Assembly (NCBI GenBank): GCA_015039365.1 | Contig: WION01000410.1 | Span: forward strand, 1-46,605 | Reading direction: 5' to 3' | Source: Amanita rubescens | Taxonomy: Eukaryota; Basidiomycota; Agaricomycetes; Agaricales; Amanitaceae | DNA: 46,605 nt | Shown: positions 31,688-42,703 of the stretch, piece after piece | How positions within the stretch are numbered: position 1 is the stretch's first letter | Layout: each line of letters begins with the position of its first letter | Program-made: the position numbers and the translations under genes | Notes under the pieces: model-generated | What the model was told of the DNA's origin: nothing | Seen by the model: the letters and a program-made list of their open reading frames with translations, nothing else | Databases searched by the model: none

Positions 31688-34321
31688 TTATTGAGCCTCT
31701 TCTTCAATGAATTCTTCTTCCACTTCTTCCACTTCTTCCACATCGATCCCAGCTTCTTGATACTACAAATATGATTAGTATTGCATATATTAGTCTGATA
31801 TTAAAGAGTATACCTGTTGGTATTCGGCACTGGCGTACCTTTGTTCAGTATATGCCTACAATATATGAAAGAATGGCTTACATTAGATCATGGACATTGC
31901 TTTCGGCCTCAGAGAACTCCATTGGGTCCATGCCCTCTCCAGTGTACCTTTTTCGGTTTCGGTCAACGATAGAAGGCCTAGTGGGGCATTTACTTACCAA
32001 TGGAGGAAAGCACGACGTTTGTACATGGCGGCGAACTGGCAAACGTCTCAGGCACGAAAGAGTATCAAGACAAAGTACGTACGATATCTAGGGTTCTCTT
32101 GAAGATCTCTTGGACTGCCGTAGAGTTGATAAGGGCAGTCGCTGCCTGTTCTTGGGTGTTATTGAAGCATACTTGGAGCATAATAGTCCACTCGCCTGAG
32201 GTTGACCAACCGGAGGAACTGTCACAAGGGAGACGGATACATTATCGGGTATCCACCTAAAAGGGCGACGTGAGACCACAATGGGATAAAAACCTGAAAA
32301 GACGCTCATACTCGACGAATTGAGCAGAGTTTTTTGTTTGCAAATCATGAACTGCCTTTTCAGCCTACGATAATAAGGTGAATGACAGACTGATAAGCAA
32401 TAAGGGAGGAGCATACCTCATGGGAAGGAATTTTACCACGGAAAATGACGGCTGCTGTCAGATAGCGGCTATAGAGGGTTCAGTCAAAGTTAATCAACGA
32501 TGGCAGGACTTCACCCAAAGCGGGGGTCACATGCTACTAGTATGTTCTTGCGATCAAAGAGTCTGCGTTTTTCGGTACAGTCAGCTTCCCGGGCGTCAAA
32601 CATAAACTTACGACGAAGTTAGCTGAGGAACCGAGAAGCTTTCATACGACCGTGCACTAGGATCATAGAAGGGCGCGTAGCTTGGCATCAAGAAGTGAAG
32701 CTAGGTTGGCGCGTTAGATATGACATATTATAGTTCTGAGCCTGTGTATGCGTACTCGAGGGAAAGGAATTAGGTTCATCCCCAGTTTGCGTAGGTCACT
32801 TGAGACAACGTGAGTATATACTCGACGGAAATCATAATTATCAGCACAAACCCGTTTAGTTGACCGGGAAATCGCAAACTTGTGCTAACGCCGCACATCA
32901 CCCGCGCAATTTGCTAGAAGACCCCATGAGAAGAGTTATTATCACAATCGAACTATGATACCTCATTCAGGTGTTCGAAATTAGGATTCTTCACTTTCAG
33001 CGTCCGTACGCATATATCATATCTTTTCAAATTGTGAGAACAAATTGCTGGCGGGAAGAATTTGAAACATACAGAGCTTCGTTATCAATGCACAGAGTCA
33101 GATCGCCATTGTCCACGAGTTGGTTGAGTGAAAGTAGGGCATTGTATGGCTAAGAGGTTCTGGTCATGTTTATCCACGTTAAAGAGTATTCTCTGAACAT
33201 ACTTCTACAACAGTCTCAGATACCTTATTGCAGAAATTAGAAACTTGCTACGTATTCGGAAGTGACGTTGATGTTACCTTCGGGGACGGAAGAACAGAGA
33301 ACGTGGCAAGCATCCGATCGGGGAATTCCTATGGTAACATTCAGTAATCTCAAACGGGCGCTGATAGTGCCTGGACCCACTTCGCGCAATTTTGACAAAA
33401 GTAGACTTCCCAACCCGGCTCCGGTACCTCCGCCGAGAGAATGAATCAATTGGAACCCTTGCAGTGCATCACACGCGTCAGCTTGTTTTCGTATGATATC
33501 CTGTAAAACTAAATTTAGGTCACATAAGTAAAGTAAGCCGACGATACGTGCCAAAATTGGTTCAATAAGTTCTGCGCCTATTGGATATAAAAATGTTTTC
33601 AGACTTCCCCAACCAGGAGCTTCTCGCGATCCTACCTTCCGTATAGACTGGGGCAATTTGTCAACATCGTTCGACGAACATGTAAAATCGATTACTTACA
33701 TCCCTTGGCCCAGTTATTACCGGCTCCACCTTCGGCTGTTAGGAACGTGTCAGGCCGGAATAGATGACCCAGCGGTCCGCTTCGAAGCTGGATACGGAAT
33801 TCAATGTAACACCAAAAACAATGACATTATACACACTTTGTTGCAAACTCCGGTTTCTAGATCGATTTGAATACTGCGGGGAACGTATTTGGTCACTGAT
33901 CCGGTCTCTACTTCAGTGAAGTATACCCCAGCCTAGAGAACAAATCAAACAACTGTAGGCGACGCGTATAATCGGGATGCAACATTCAACATACCCTTTG
34001 CAGCTGGAGAGGGTCGGATCCTTGGTAGAGCTGTAGCAAAAAGATCAAGCCAAGCCATTGAACCGCGACGCGTCACGTTCGCGAACTGATACGCACCCCC
34101 GTCTGATCCAACCCATGCTCGGCAAGGAGCATATTCCAAAAGCTTTCTCCGACCTGTTGACAACGCGTGTGAAGACATTTCTAGGCACCGGTATGGAAAC
34201 GTGATACCTGGTTTCCTGCTTGTCCAGCCTGCCAACAGCCGTCGATCAGATTCCCAGAAAAAACGCGGTTTGAGTGAAACCGACAAACCTGGATGTTGAT
34301 GATCTCACGGGACAGAGGCAT
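31688..34321 (-). CDS. Divergent beta-tubulin, 25 exons
   Basis: Microtubule subunit binding exchangeable GTP. Exons: 34289-34321, 34208-34228, 34097-34153, 33995-34030, 33837-33932, 33700-33787, 33636-33647, 33552-33577, 33381-33500, 33278-33328, 33203-33223, 33073-33149, 32962-33022, 32852-32913, 32756-32798, 32612-32700, 32515-32562, 32417-32468, 32312-32364, 32196-32256, 32083-32145, 31998-32035, 31882-31947, 31814-31829, 31688-31762; 454 residues with no break. Landmarks: [82 protein letters not shown] and the acidic tail [16 protein letters not shown]. It starts MPLSREI in place of the usual MREI, and several conserved positions are changed, so this is a fast-evolving paralog, not the main tubulin. 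Two introns use GC donors in my model. Confidence 0.88.
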
Positions 34322-34480
34322 GTTGAAGTCGATGAACAAGAAAAGGCAAGGGTTGGGGCTCAATTCCAACTAAGCGTGTGGCGTGTGCGCACCAAATAAT
34401 AATATGTACCAACGGTATTTGCCGGTCTTCCTTGACTCATACTTCGCCTATGCCGACCACTTTTTTTTTTTCTGGCTACA

Positions 34481-35909
34481 CTACTGGTACTGAAATATAT
34501 CGATGTTCTGGAGCTTTTCCACAACTTCTTCAATCCCTGGCCTTTCAGAAGCCTTGCGGCTCCAACATGAAAGAAATTTCTCGGACAAATCTTTCGACAA
34601 GCTACTTCTCTTATCCCTATCCCTAACTGGCCTTTGATTTTTGTATATCGCCTTCATAATTCCATAATCATAATTGTACCAATGATATGGTAAGTTATCG
34701 TCCAATAGCTGCGTTTTCTCTTCTGAGTCACTAGATCTCCAGGAAAATTTAAGAGTGCAAACCTCAAATACAGTACAAGCGAATGCCCAAATATCGGATG
34801 CCAAAGTTTTGGGGCCATCGAGATCTTCCTCTTCCATACAGAGCAACTCTGGTGCTTGCCATCGAAGTGAACCAGCCAAAGTTGTTGTATTTTTTTCTCG
34901 ACCAGCAAACTCATCGACAAAACCTGCTAGCCCAAAGTCGCTCAACAAGGCATAGCCGTCATCCGAGATAAGGATATTATTCTTGGACCATTTCAGTACG
35001 GCACGGAGTCGAGCCTAACTCCGCTCACCCCCTTGATATCACCATGTACTATCATTCCTGCATCGATATGCAAGTATTTAAGGCCTTGCGCAACTTGCTT
35101 GACCTGTTCTGCATGTTTAGTTTAACTCAAAACCAACAAGGTGTGTCTCAATACCACTTCGAATCTTTTTCCCTCCGGCTTATTGTTTAAAAACTGTGGT
35201 GCAGTGCCACTTTGATACCATTGCATCACAACAGCAGGTCGCCCATCGAATTGAAAAGATACGCCATAGAATCTGGCGATGTTTTCGTGCCGCAGCCGTT
35301 TCCATACCATGGCTTCCATTTGGAGATGCTGGTCAATATCGTCAGATCGTTTGCCCACGTTTTGAAGCAATTTTCTCACTCTCTTGGCACGTTCAAGGTC
35401 AACTTTACGCCTCGTAAATGCCCGCAAGAGCTTCAGAGCTGCAATCGGTTAACTGAATTTGACAAATGCTTGCGATGTTGCACCGCACCGACCACTGATG
35501 TAGCATAACTTGATCGCTTATCTACCGACACTCGATGTGTCCAGACGCCTTTGTAGATATCCGAATATCCTCCTAGTGCTTCGGGATCCATTGACTGAAC
35601 TTCGATTTCGCCCGTCAAGTCGGCTGTCTGCGTCCCTTGGTCAATCGATTGGTAATGGAACTTGTACACCCCACGATCGGCGACGCTCGTATCTCCGGTA
35701 TCCATGGCATCTGGTTCAGTCGTCACTTGGAAACTGTGCATCCCCCCGGGCATCTGTATGGGTTGAAACGATTTATCGGTTTGTCCATCATAATCCGCCA
35801 TCACATAATCGTCCTCATCGATCACAGGGTGTTTAGGGGTCGCTACTCTGGCATTATCGGATGTCCATGATCTCCTTTGGCAGAGCGTAGAATTGCTGCT
35901 GAATAGCAT
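34481..35909 (-). CDS. Ser/Thr protein kinase, TKL-like, fungal expanded type
   Basis: Exons 35489-35909, 35155-35438, 35029-35103 and 34481-34981 total 1281 nt, 426 residues. A 110-residue N-terminal region rich in acidic residues precedes the kinase. Motifs in order: Gly-loop LGGYSDIYKGVW, VALK lysine, C-helix Glu in QMEAMVWKRLRH, hinge PAVVMQWYQSG, catalytic loop HGDIKGNNILI (Gly replaces the Arg of HRD), DFGLAGF and SLRWQAPELL in place of APE, then DIWAFACTVFE. Lys, Asp, Asn and Mg-binding Asp are present, so it should be active. An ATG at about 35990 opens another frame (MEIPDYTYTD..) running to about 35856, which could be an extra first exon; the junction is unresolved. Confidence 0.85.
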
Positions 35910-36188
35910 GACGGAGATCTTTTGTCACTGGATAGTGAATGTTGACAACAGTTTGACCACGAAACGTATCTGTATATGTATAATCTGGGATCTCCATATT
36001 TATGTGTGGGTATCTCTGTAAAAGGTTAGATAAGTTTATCGGCCGATCCGAATCGGCCGTTCAGGCATACGCGTCTCTGAGTCGTTATATCCGATACATA
36101 TCAAGATACAATAAGCTGTACACTACTCGCATAATACTTGTATTAGGGGCAGTATTTGCACAGCAGAACACCGTCACACGAGTCAGCG

Positions 36189-37931
36189 CTAAAGTTGATT
36201 CGGATTAGACAAGTTACGCAATGTGTAACGGAACTCAACTGCCAGTGGTGGTGCTTCGAGACCACTCGTGACCTGCGTTGACGTACTTGCCCCAACAGAA
36301 GGACTTCCGGTGGCAGATTGTGCGGGATAATACTGTGAATATGGAAAATTCGAGAATGCAGGAGACAGTCGGGTTGTTTGCGGCCCGCTCGACTGGGATT
36401 CATGCTTTTCAGGGGACTGGACGCTTGTTGGTAAATTAAATTCGTTCTTTGCTAGGGTCCACGTACCGTAGTAGAAGACCGGGGCATACATGAACCTGAC
36501 TGATTCTTGTCAGCAATATCCCATTCACCATGGGCGCCTATGCTCTGCGCAGTATCGCCGCCTCGCTCGGTAGATGTCTAAAGTTTGATTTCATTCAGGT
36601 TCCGTGGCGGAAAAAATATAAAAATTGAAACTAATACCCACCACTGGTATCTCGTCATCCCCCTCATTTCCCTGGATCCCATGGAACTGTTCGTTTCCAC
36701 CTTCTGATGATGCAACAGCCATAGGCATGGAAGGATTTCGACCTTCTTCCTTCAATTCAAACTTGATGTCGGGCGCTCCGTATTGTATGGAATGAATAAG
36801 TTGTAAAACGGTATCCTTCCGTAGTCCAAGGTTCAACCCACTGATAACCAAGTTCCATAATGCTGTTGAAACGCCCAGGGCATTCCAATTCCAGATATTA
36901 GAGCCGCAACCCGCATCGGTATCCGAGCTTAATAGGCGCGCAGGGAATTCGTCTTTTAATCCTTTTGGAAGGGAATTCATGATCGATGAATCGATACTAG
37001 AAAATTTACGGCCTTCGGATGATGTGGCAGCGACACATTGTGCACTGTTGCAGACGTATTCGCAACCGATGATGAAGAAAGGTTTATCTAGATCGTATAT
37101 CTTGATCGGGCCGGAACGAATTCTCCCGTTATTTATCAGAAAATTTGGACAGTAGGGGCATTGAATTCCGTTAAAGACAAGAGGTTGAGGGTCCCAGTAA
37201 AGGAATCTATACTCCATGGGCATACGCGCAGTCGACGTGGATGCAGCCATGGTAAAGTACGAGGGTGATGAAGGAAGCCAAAAAGTTTTCAAGATAGAGT
37301 ACAAGGAAGGGATGTTGTGTGTTTGAGTAGCGTTGGCATTTGTCGCTAAGGACTGAAGATGTATTTTGAACGCTTCTTCAATAGTTGGACCCGTAGCAGA
37401 CGTTGGATTTGGGGCAGCCAATGAATTGAGAAGCGCAGCGAGAAATTCTTGAGGGCTGACATGTGCAAATTCGCCCCAATCGCGAAAGACAAACTTGGAT
37501 TCAACCGGAGCATATGCTATTGGAGCTGCAGTGCCTGGTTGGGGCGCAATCGGATATCCTACGCCGGTAAGAAGGGTTCCTGAGCCCCATTGTGGAAAGC
37601 CCTGGGACACATGATGAGCGCCGGCGTTCAGCGGAGCAATGTGGAACCATCTCACATCTTGCGCTTCCAGTTTCTGTCGCTTTACTGGCACGCGCTTGGG
37701 AACAGAGCCAGCGGGAAGGCCATCCTTCCTTGGTCGCCCAACGGGACGCTTGATCTTGGGTTCACTGGGGGAGTCATTGGGTTTGTTGGTGCTTCCCTTT
37801 GGGCGTCCTCGTTTTCGCTTTCCGGTGACGGTTTCAGGTTCTGCTGTAGTCGTAGCCGATGAAGCCTCTTGAGTGATGTTAGTCTCGCCCGAGAATACGC
37901 GGTTCGTTACGTGTGAGAGCGAATTAGCCAT
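36189..37931 (-). CDS. AT-hook protein with a Cys-rich zinc-binding-like region (DUF6729-like)
   Basis: From the ATG at 37931 a first exon of over 420 codons carries two or three AT-hook motifs (KRKRGRPKGSTN at residues 37-48, KRPVGRPRKDG at 60-70), a nuclear basic patch (PKRVPVKRQK), then a central region with CPYCPNFLINNGR, CEYVCNSAQC and DEFPARLLS. AT-hooks bind the minor groove of AT-rich DNA. The Cys layout resembles the N-terminal zinc region of large fungal, transposon-derived DUF6729 proteins, which is a tentative match. The 3' end is spliced to the frame ending at 36189 (MYAPVFYYGTWTL..). A donor at about 36635 (GTATTAG) and acceptors at about 36510 or 36590 keep the frame in different ways, so the last junctions are uncertain. 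Confidence 0.65.
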
Positions 37932-38594
37932 CTCCGGCGCTTTTTATCTAGAAAATAAATGATTATTTTCAGAAATATCGCATCAGGCGAACAGAAAATC
38001 GGAAAAAGATTTGAGTGCATATCGACAAAAATCGCAAAGAATGGCTAGCAAAGATAAAGAAGGATTTTGCAGCTCACATACAAAACCTTGGTATTGGAAA
38101 CGTCGACGAAGCTGGTCAAGAAAGCGGGTCTCAATTTTTGGAAGATTTAATCGATTAAATCGATTTCATATAGTACGAAAATTTCTCAATCGATCTTATT
38201 TGCACCTGTTGATGCACGCATTTCCTTTCAGAAGACCGCACAAGGGTTAGGTATGGACCTTTGAAGAAGCTGACGGCTATCCCTTCGTAATTTTTACTTA
38301 GAGTCGGCCATGAATGCAAGAATGCTGGATATTCTGCGGAAATTTCAAAATCAATTTCAATCGGAGCCAATATATTTACCGCAAGTAACCGAGGTGCCAA
38401 ACTCTAATGCTTGAAAAGTTACCACATTCAACACGATCGGTGAGTGTCTTTCTGAAGCCTGCATCCTCCCTCTTTTCTCCTGTGATGATATTCGACCGAC
38501 AAAATTAGGAAGTGCCGTCCGAAGAGCTCTTTTCACTGTCGAAACTCGGGTCTCTGACCTCTTTTGCAAATTGCCCACCTAAAGAGCGATATGC
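37932..38594. other. Intergenic, promoter side of the AT-hook gene
   Basis: AT-rich, with a short palindromic stretch TTAATCGATTAAATCGATTT at about 38147-38166. No gene recognised. Confidence 0.45.
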
Positions 38595-39720
38595 TAACCT
38601 CACCTTTTTAGGAACCAGAGTAACTTCTATCAGCTTGACAGGAGGCGTTGGCTGCCCGAGCCCGAGCCACCCCAGATACCGTAGACCACACAGTGATAGT
38701 TTATTTAACGACCCCCAGTTAATCGAGGATTATGAATATGCCGTACGAATTGACACTAGCAGTGCAAGTTGCTCGTCGTGGAGGCCTAGAGGAACCCAGG
38801 GAACTGGTGGGAAGAACACCCGATCGGACCGACAATTCGATCGAACCGCTCGCCGGTTTCTTACATGTCTGGGACTTTCCCCATTGATCCCAAAAAGTAG
38901 GGTGAATGTCTTGTAGTCGGGGATCGGATGTCTAACACAACTTTATCTCTAGGTCCCACTACAGCCGAGGAAAAGTCAACGTTGTTGTCCAGCATCCAGC
39001 TGCTTCGTGATGTTACCGTGCCCTTCACTCCAACTGGTGTGGCCCGTGGTGTGAGCGGACACACCGGTGCGCATCGCATTGATGTGATTGCCCAGGACAA
39101 CGACGTATGGCCTGCGGGCGGGACATCTCCCCCTTCTTTATCTGTTGCGGTGTTTTGTTCCACGGACCTCCTGGTACTGGCAAAACACTGATGGCCAGGG
39201 TGCTCGCCGCTAGCTGTAGATCCAATGGAAAACAGGTATGTAAGATTCTTGTCGTCTACTATTCGCCTCTTATTCAATTTTTTTTCTATCCAGCTTTTTT
39301 CATGCGAAAAGGTGCAGACTGTCTGTCGAACTGGGTCAGCGAGGCAGAACGTCAATTAAGACTTTTTTGAGGAGGCTAGAACTTCTCAAAGACTCAACCC
39401 TCGATCATCTTCGACGAAATAGAGCACGATCTTTGAAACAACTTGAAGATCGGATCCAAGCTTCCATTGTTAGCACACGCACTTCTTGCATTAATGGACG
39501 GGATTGACTGACGTGGTCAGGTTGTCGTCATCGGTGCAACCAACAGGACTGATGCTGTCTGCCCTGCGCTCCGAAGGCCGGGGCGGCTTGACCGGGGGTT
39601 TTATTTCGGCCAACTGACGGTGGATGCAAAGGAGAAGATTTTGAGTATTGTGATTAGGAAATGGGCGAGCTGCTACGAGGGTCATCTACGATGCTCTGAT
39701 CGCTTATGCTTTTGATAGGC
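38595..39720 (+). pseudogene. Chimeric pseudogene: transketolase 5' fragment joined to an ATAD2/Yta7 AAA-ATPase fragment
   Basis: From 38595 to about 39105 the sequence follows the promoter, first exon, first intron and second exon of the transketolase at 42.4-42.97 kb (ATGTCTGGGACTTTCCCCAT, then TAEEKSTLLSS, QLLRDVTVPFTPTG, SGHTGAHRIDVIAQ) with deletions. At about 39105 it changes abruptly to a bromodomain-AAA ATPase piece: GVLFHGPPGTGKTLMARVLA with a Walker A motif, a spliceable GTATGT..CCAG intron, FFMRKGADCLSNWVSEAERQ, then decayed Walker B and VVVIGATNRTDAV segments with several frameshifts and stops, ending near 39720. Neither part can give a full product. Confidence 0.8.
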
Positions 39721-39863
39721 GCTCTCCGGTATTACATCTTAGTTACCTAACAATGCAATTATGTACGTTATGACAAGTGAGAATGAATGTCGTTGCTTTC
39801 ATAATGTAATGTACAAATGTTTCTGCGCTATCTTCCTCTCTCTCAATTTTTAGAGGAATGATG

Positions 39864-41023
39864 TTAGACCTCATGTCTCCCCGTCTTCTTCTGTGACTTC
39901 TGAATTGAGGCATTAAGGTCATGGTTCACCTTTTTTAAATATGCACGAAATTCTGCAGTGCCCCAAAGCTTCACGGCGCCAAGTGCATAGACATAGTTAA
40001 AGATAACTTGGGGCGGCCACCTTGTGTCGAGTTCAAGTTCACCTGGGCCATTGTGGACCGGTTGCCAAATGTCTGAATTGTGTGGGCAGTCCCATTTCAG
40101 CATGACCCCCACGATTGTCTTCGTAAAAGTAGTGTACTGTGAGGTTTGACGAAAGACCTGGATTTGAATCTCTCCAATATCCGCCCTCGATTTGTGGAGC
40201 CGGCGGTGGTAGATCACCTCTTTCTAGCCCAAAATTGGGTGTCTATAGGTCAAGGGACGTCAGCCCACCAACTGGAAGTGGGGAAGACATACCTGAAGAA
40301 ACGCCATGTCAAACGTGGCCAAAGGGTCGCAGAAGATAAGGTGCAAACATATGATGTTTCGATAGTCGTTAATATCGTTAATGACCTTGTCATCCCTTGT
40401 CACGAATCGTATAAGCTAGTTGAATGCAAAGATGTTTGCTCATATCAGTAGTGGAGCTTTGCCGGGAACTCACCTTATGACCCTTAGCATAAGCTAACAA
40501 GTGATAACAATGAAATTGAGGAGAATCTGTAATCACACAACTGTGACCATCGCGTTCTGCAGCTACCGCATTCTCCGGCGGGGGACTTTCTTGCAATAGG
40601 TTATAGTAAGGGGTGCTCGTTGCTTCATCTGCACCTTCAGCGTAGTCGACTAGGCGATGCACTATTGACCTAGCTGTTTTCCAAAATAATCACGAATCCA
40701 AATGAACATCGAAGAAATAACATACCGTTTGAGAAATAGTATATAATGTTGTTATCATCAAGTTCAAGGCGGTTCATATCTTCCTCAGACATGGCCTTCC
40801 CGTCCTCCCAACCATCATGATGGGTACTGATGTGACCGCCAATACCGTGCCGGCCAAAAATGATGTAGCCGAGGAATCGCAGCCACTTGTATGGCTTCAG
40901 GGCGTACTCACGTATTTTGGCCCGCGGAATCCTGAGCGCAGACCTATTCTCCCCGTCCACATAGATAAACAATGAAATGATGGGCTCTGGGCCAGGGCCA
41001 CCAGGTGCCGGCAGTTGAGACAT
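39864..41023 (-). CDS. HNH_2-type nuclease-domain protein (fungal family)
   Basis: Exons 40726-41023, 40474-40673, 40293-40415, 40158-40242 and 39864-40072 total 915 nt, 304 residues. The order matches fungal HNH_2 proteins: a start with a beta-rich region (IISLFIYVDGENRSALRIPR), the core ERDGHSCVITDSPQFHCYHL, LAYAKGHK, then INDINDYRNIICLHLIF, DMAFLQTPNFGL and a closing VIFNYVYALGAVKLWGTAEF. In the family the core usually has A-H-I-x-P; here it is Y-H-L-L-A, so one flank of the metal site is changed and activity is doubtful. Role in these fungi is not known. The fourth intron (40073-40157) was chosen to keep frame and is the weakest junction. Confidence 0.8.
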
Positions 41024-42703
41024 GATTCAACGCCGGGTGGCGTGACGCAAGTGACGCAAGCGATTTTGAAACATGTGTGCCGGCATTACCCGCAAAAAAA
41101 ATAAATGTTGCAATGGATTATTCCGTCATGAAATCCTGTCATGAAAGCAACATCCAGATCTTTGTTCGTTTCGATTCATTTGTCCCCGTTCTGCAAGCCC
41201 AGATATTTCGTTGGCCACGTACATCGGCACATGATAGATCGTAAATCTTGATATGGTGATGACTGCTCACAGCGACCAACGATCCGGCGACGACGAAATG
41301 ACCGCTATAAGGCTGGATAGGATTCTTGAGTGCATCTGGCTGAAAGGTGCTGCTAACAAAAGCGGTCGAGACGATCGGCTGGTATCAGGTAAGGAATCGA
41401 TACCCGTGGAGGTGGAAGTTCAGATGAAGCGAGCGATTTCGCTCGGGAACGGAGAGTGAGAAGCTGAAGAGTCTTCTTTGAGGCTGACGAGTAGGTGCAG
41501 AAGGCTCGGGGTGTAGGAGCGGCATTAGGTCGACGCGTCTGCAGTGGGGGTGTATTAATACCTGAACTTGATGGTATTGGTGAAGAAAGGCCGGTACCAA
41601 GGACTTTAGGCGAGTCCAGGGAGGGGGGCGCGGAGGAGACGCGCTATGTGGAACTTGTAACGATAGATGGATTGATCAAGCTTTGACTAGAGTCGCTTGA
41701 ATACGCATCCAAAGAGTGCGCGGAACGTTTTGGCGTTGAGGTGCAGGTATAAGAGGTATAGTCAAATTTGACTGTTCTCGTCGTCCGGGGAGGGACTTGA
41801 CGACATACACCGAGGAGGGTGACGTTTATCATAGGACAGAGGAGGGGTTATTTGCTCAGGACTTGACGACAAAAATTGTGCTAGGGAGGTTGAAGCCCGA
41901 CAGTCCCTGATAGGCTTTGCAGAGGATGGGCTCGCGCTCAAACGATTTTTGTCGAGCGGCCTGAGGTGTATCGTTACTGGGGATGTGGAATCATCAATCC
42001 AAAGTATAAACCCGCGGGGATAGATAATACTGACACTTACAATTTGCTTTGCAATGCGGGGAGCGTATGAAGGCTGCAGCTGGTTCATCTCTCCATGAAA
42101 ACTTTGCCCTGTTAGACTCTAGGCATCGTCAAGTGTCGGTGGCCCTTCAGACATTGTTCTTCCAGACTGCCACGAGATTATACGCTCTGAATGTACCGCC
42201 GCGGCTCCGAGGAAGGTGCAATGGACAGTGTGAGTACATCTTTCGTTCTCAACCCCCGACAGGACGGCGCCGCCCCTCCTCGAAAAAACTTGCAAAGCTT
42301 TTTCCACTCCGAGAATCAGGAAGATGCAATGGACAAGTGCCCAGTGCCCACAATCATGCTAACCCGGTTTTAGGACCAGAGTAACAACCGTTCTATATCA
42401 GTTTGACAGCAAGCGTTGGTCAGTGCCCGAGCCCGACCCACCCCGGTCGGATACCTTTGACCATACATAGTGATAGTTTTAACGACCCCCAGTGCTAGTA
42501 TGCCGTACTAATTGACACTGGCAATGCAAGTTTGCTCGTCGTAGAGCTGTACATAGAGGAACCAGGTAACAGGTGGGAAGGACACTTGCTCGATCAGCCG
42601 AGGATTTAAATACCCGACGCGTATCTACAATCGACATCCTTCAAAACCCCTCCCCGGTTTTTTTACTTCTCTTCATTCTCTCAACTACTGACATTTGTAC
42701 GAC
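41024..42703. other. Intergenic; possible small minus-strand gene and transketolase promoter
   Basis: On the minus strand an ATG at 42088 (MNQLQPSYAPRIAKQI) is followed by a canonical GTAAGT donor and a CCCCAG acceptor about 64 nt on, and the frame ends at 41762; no domain is recognised, so it is only a candidate (confidence about 0.25). From 42357 the sequence is the transketolase promoter, also copied at 38595; TTTAAATA at 42605-42612 may be its TATA box. Confidence 0.4.

Noticed and set aside
31688..34321. Tubulin as a decayed pseudogene
   Set aside because: At first sight its short open segments look broken, but every gap is an intron and the spliced frame has no stop or shift.
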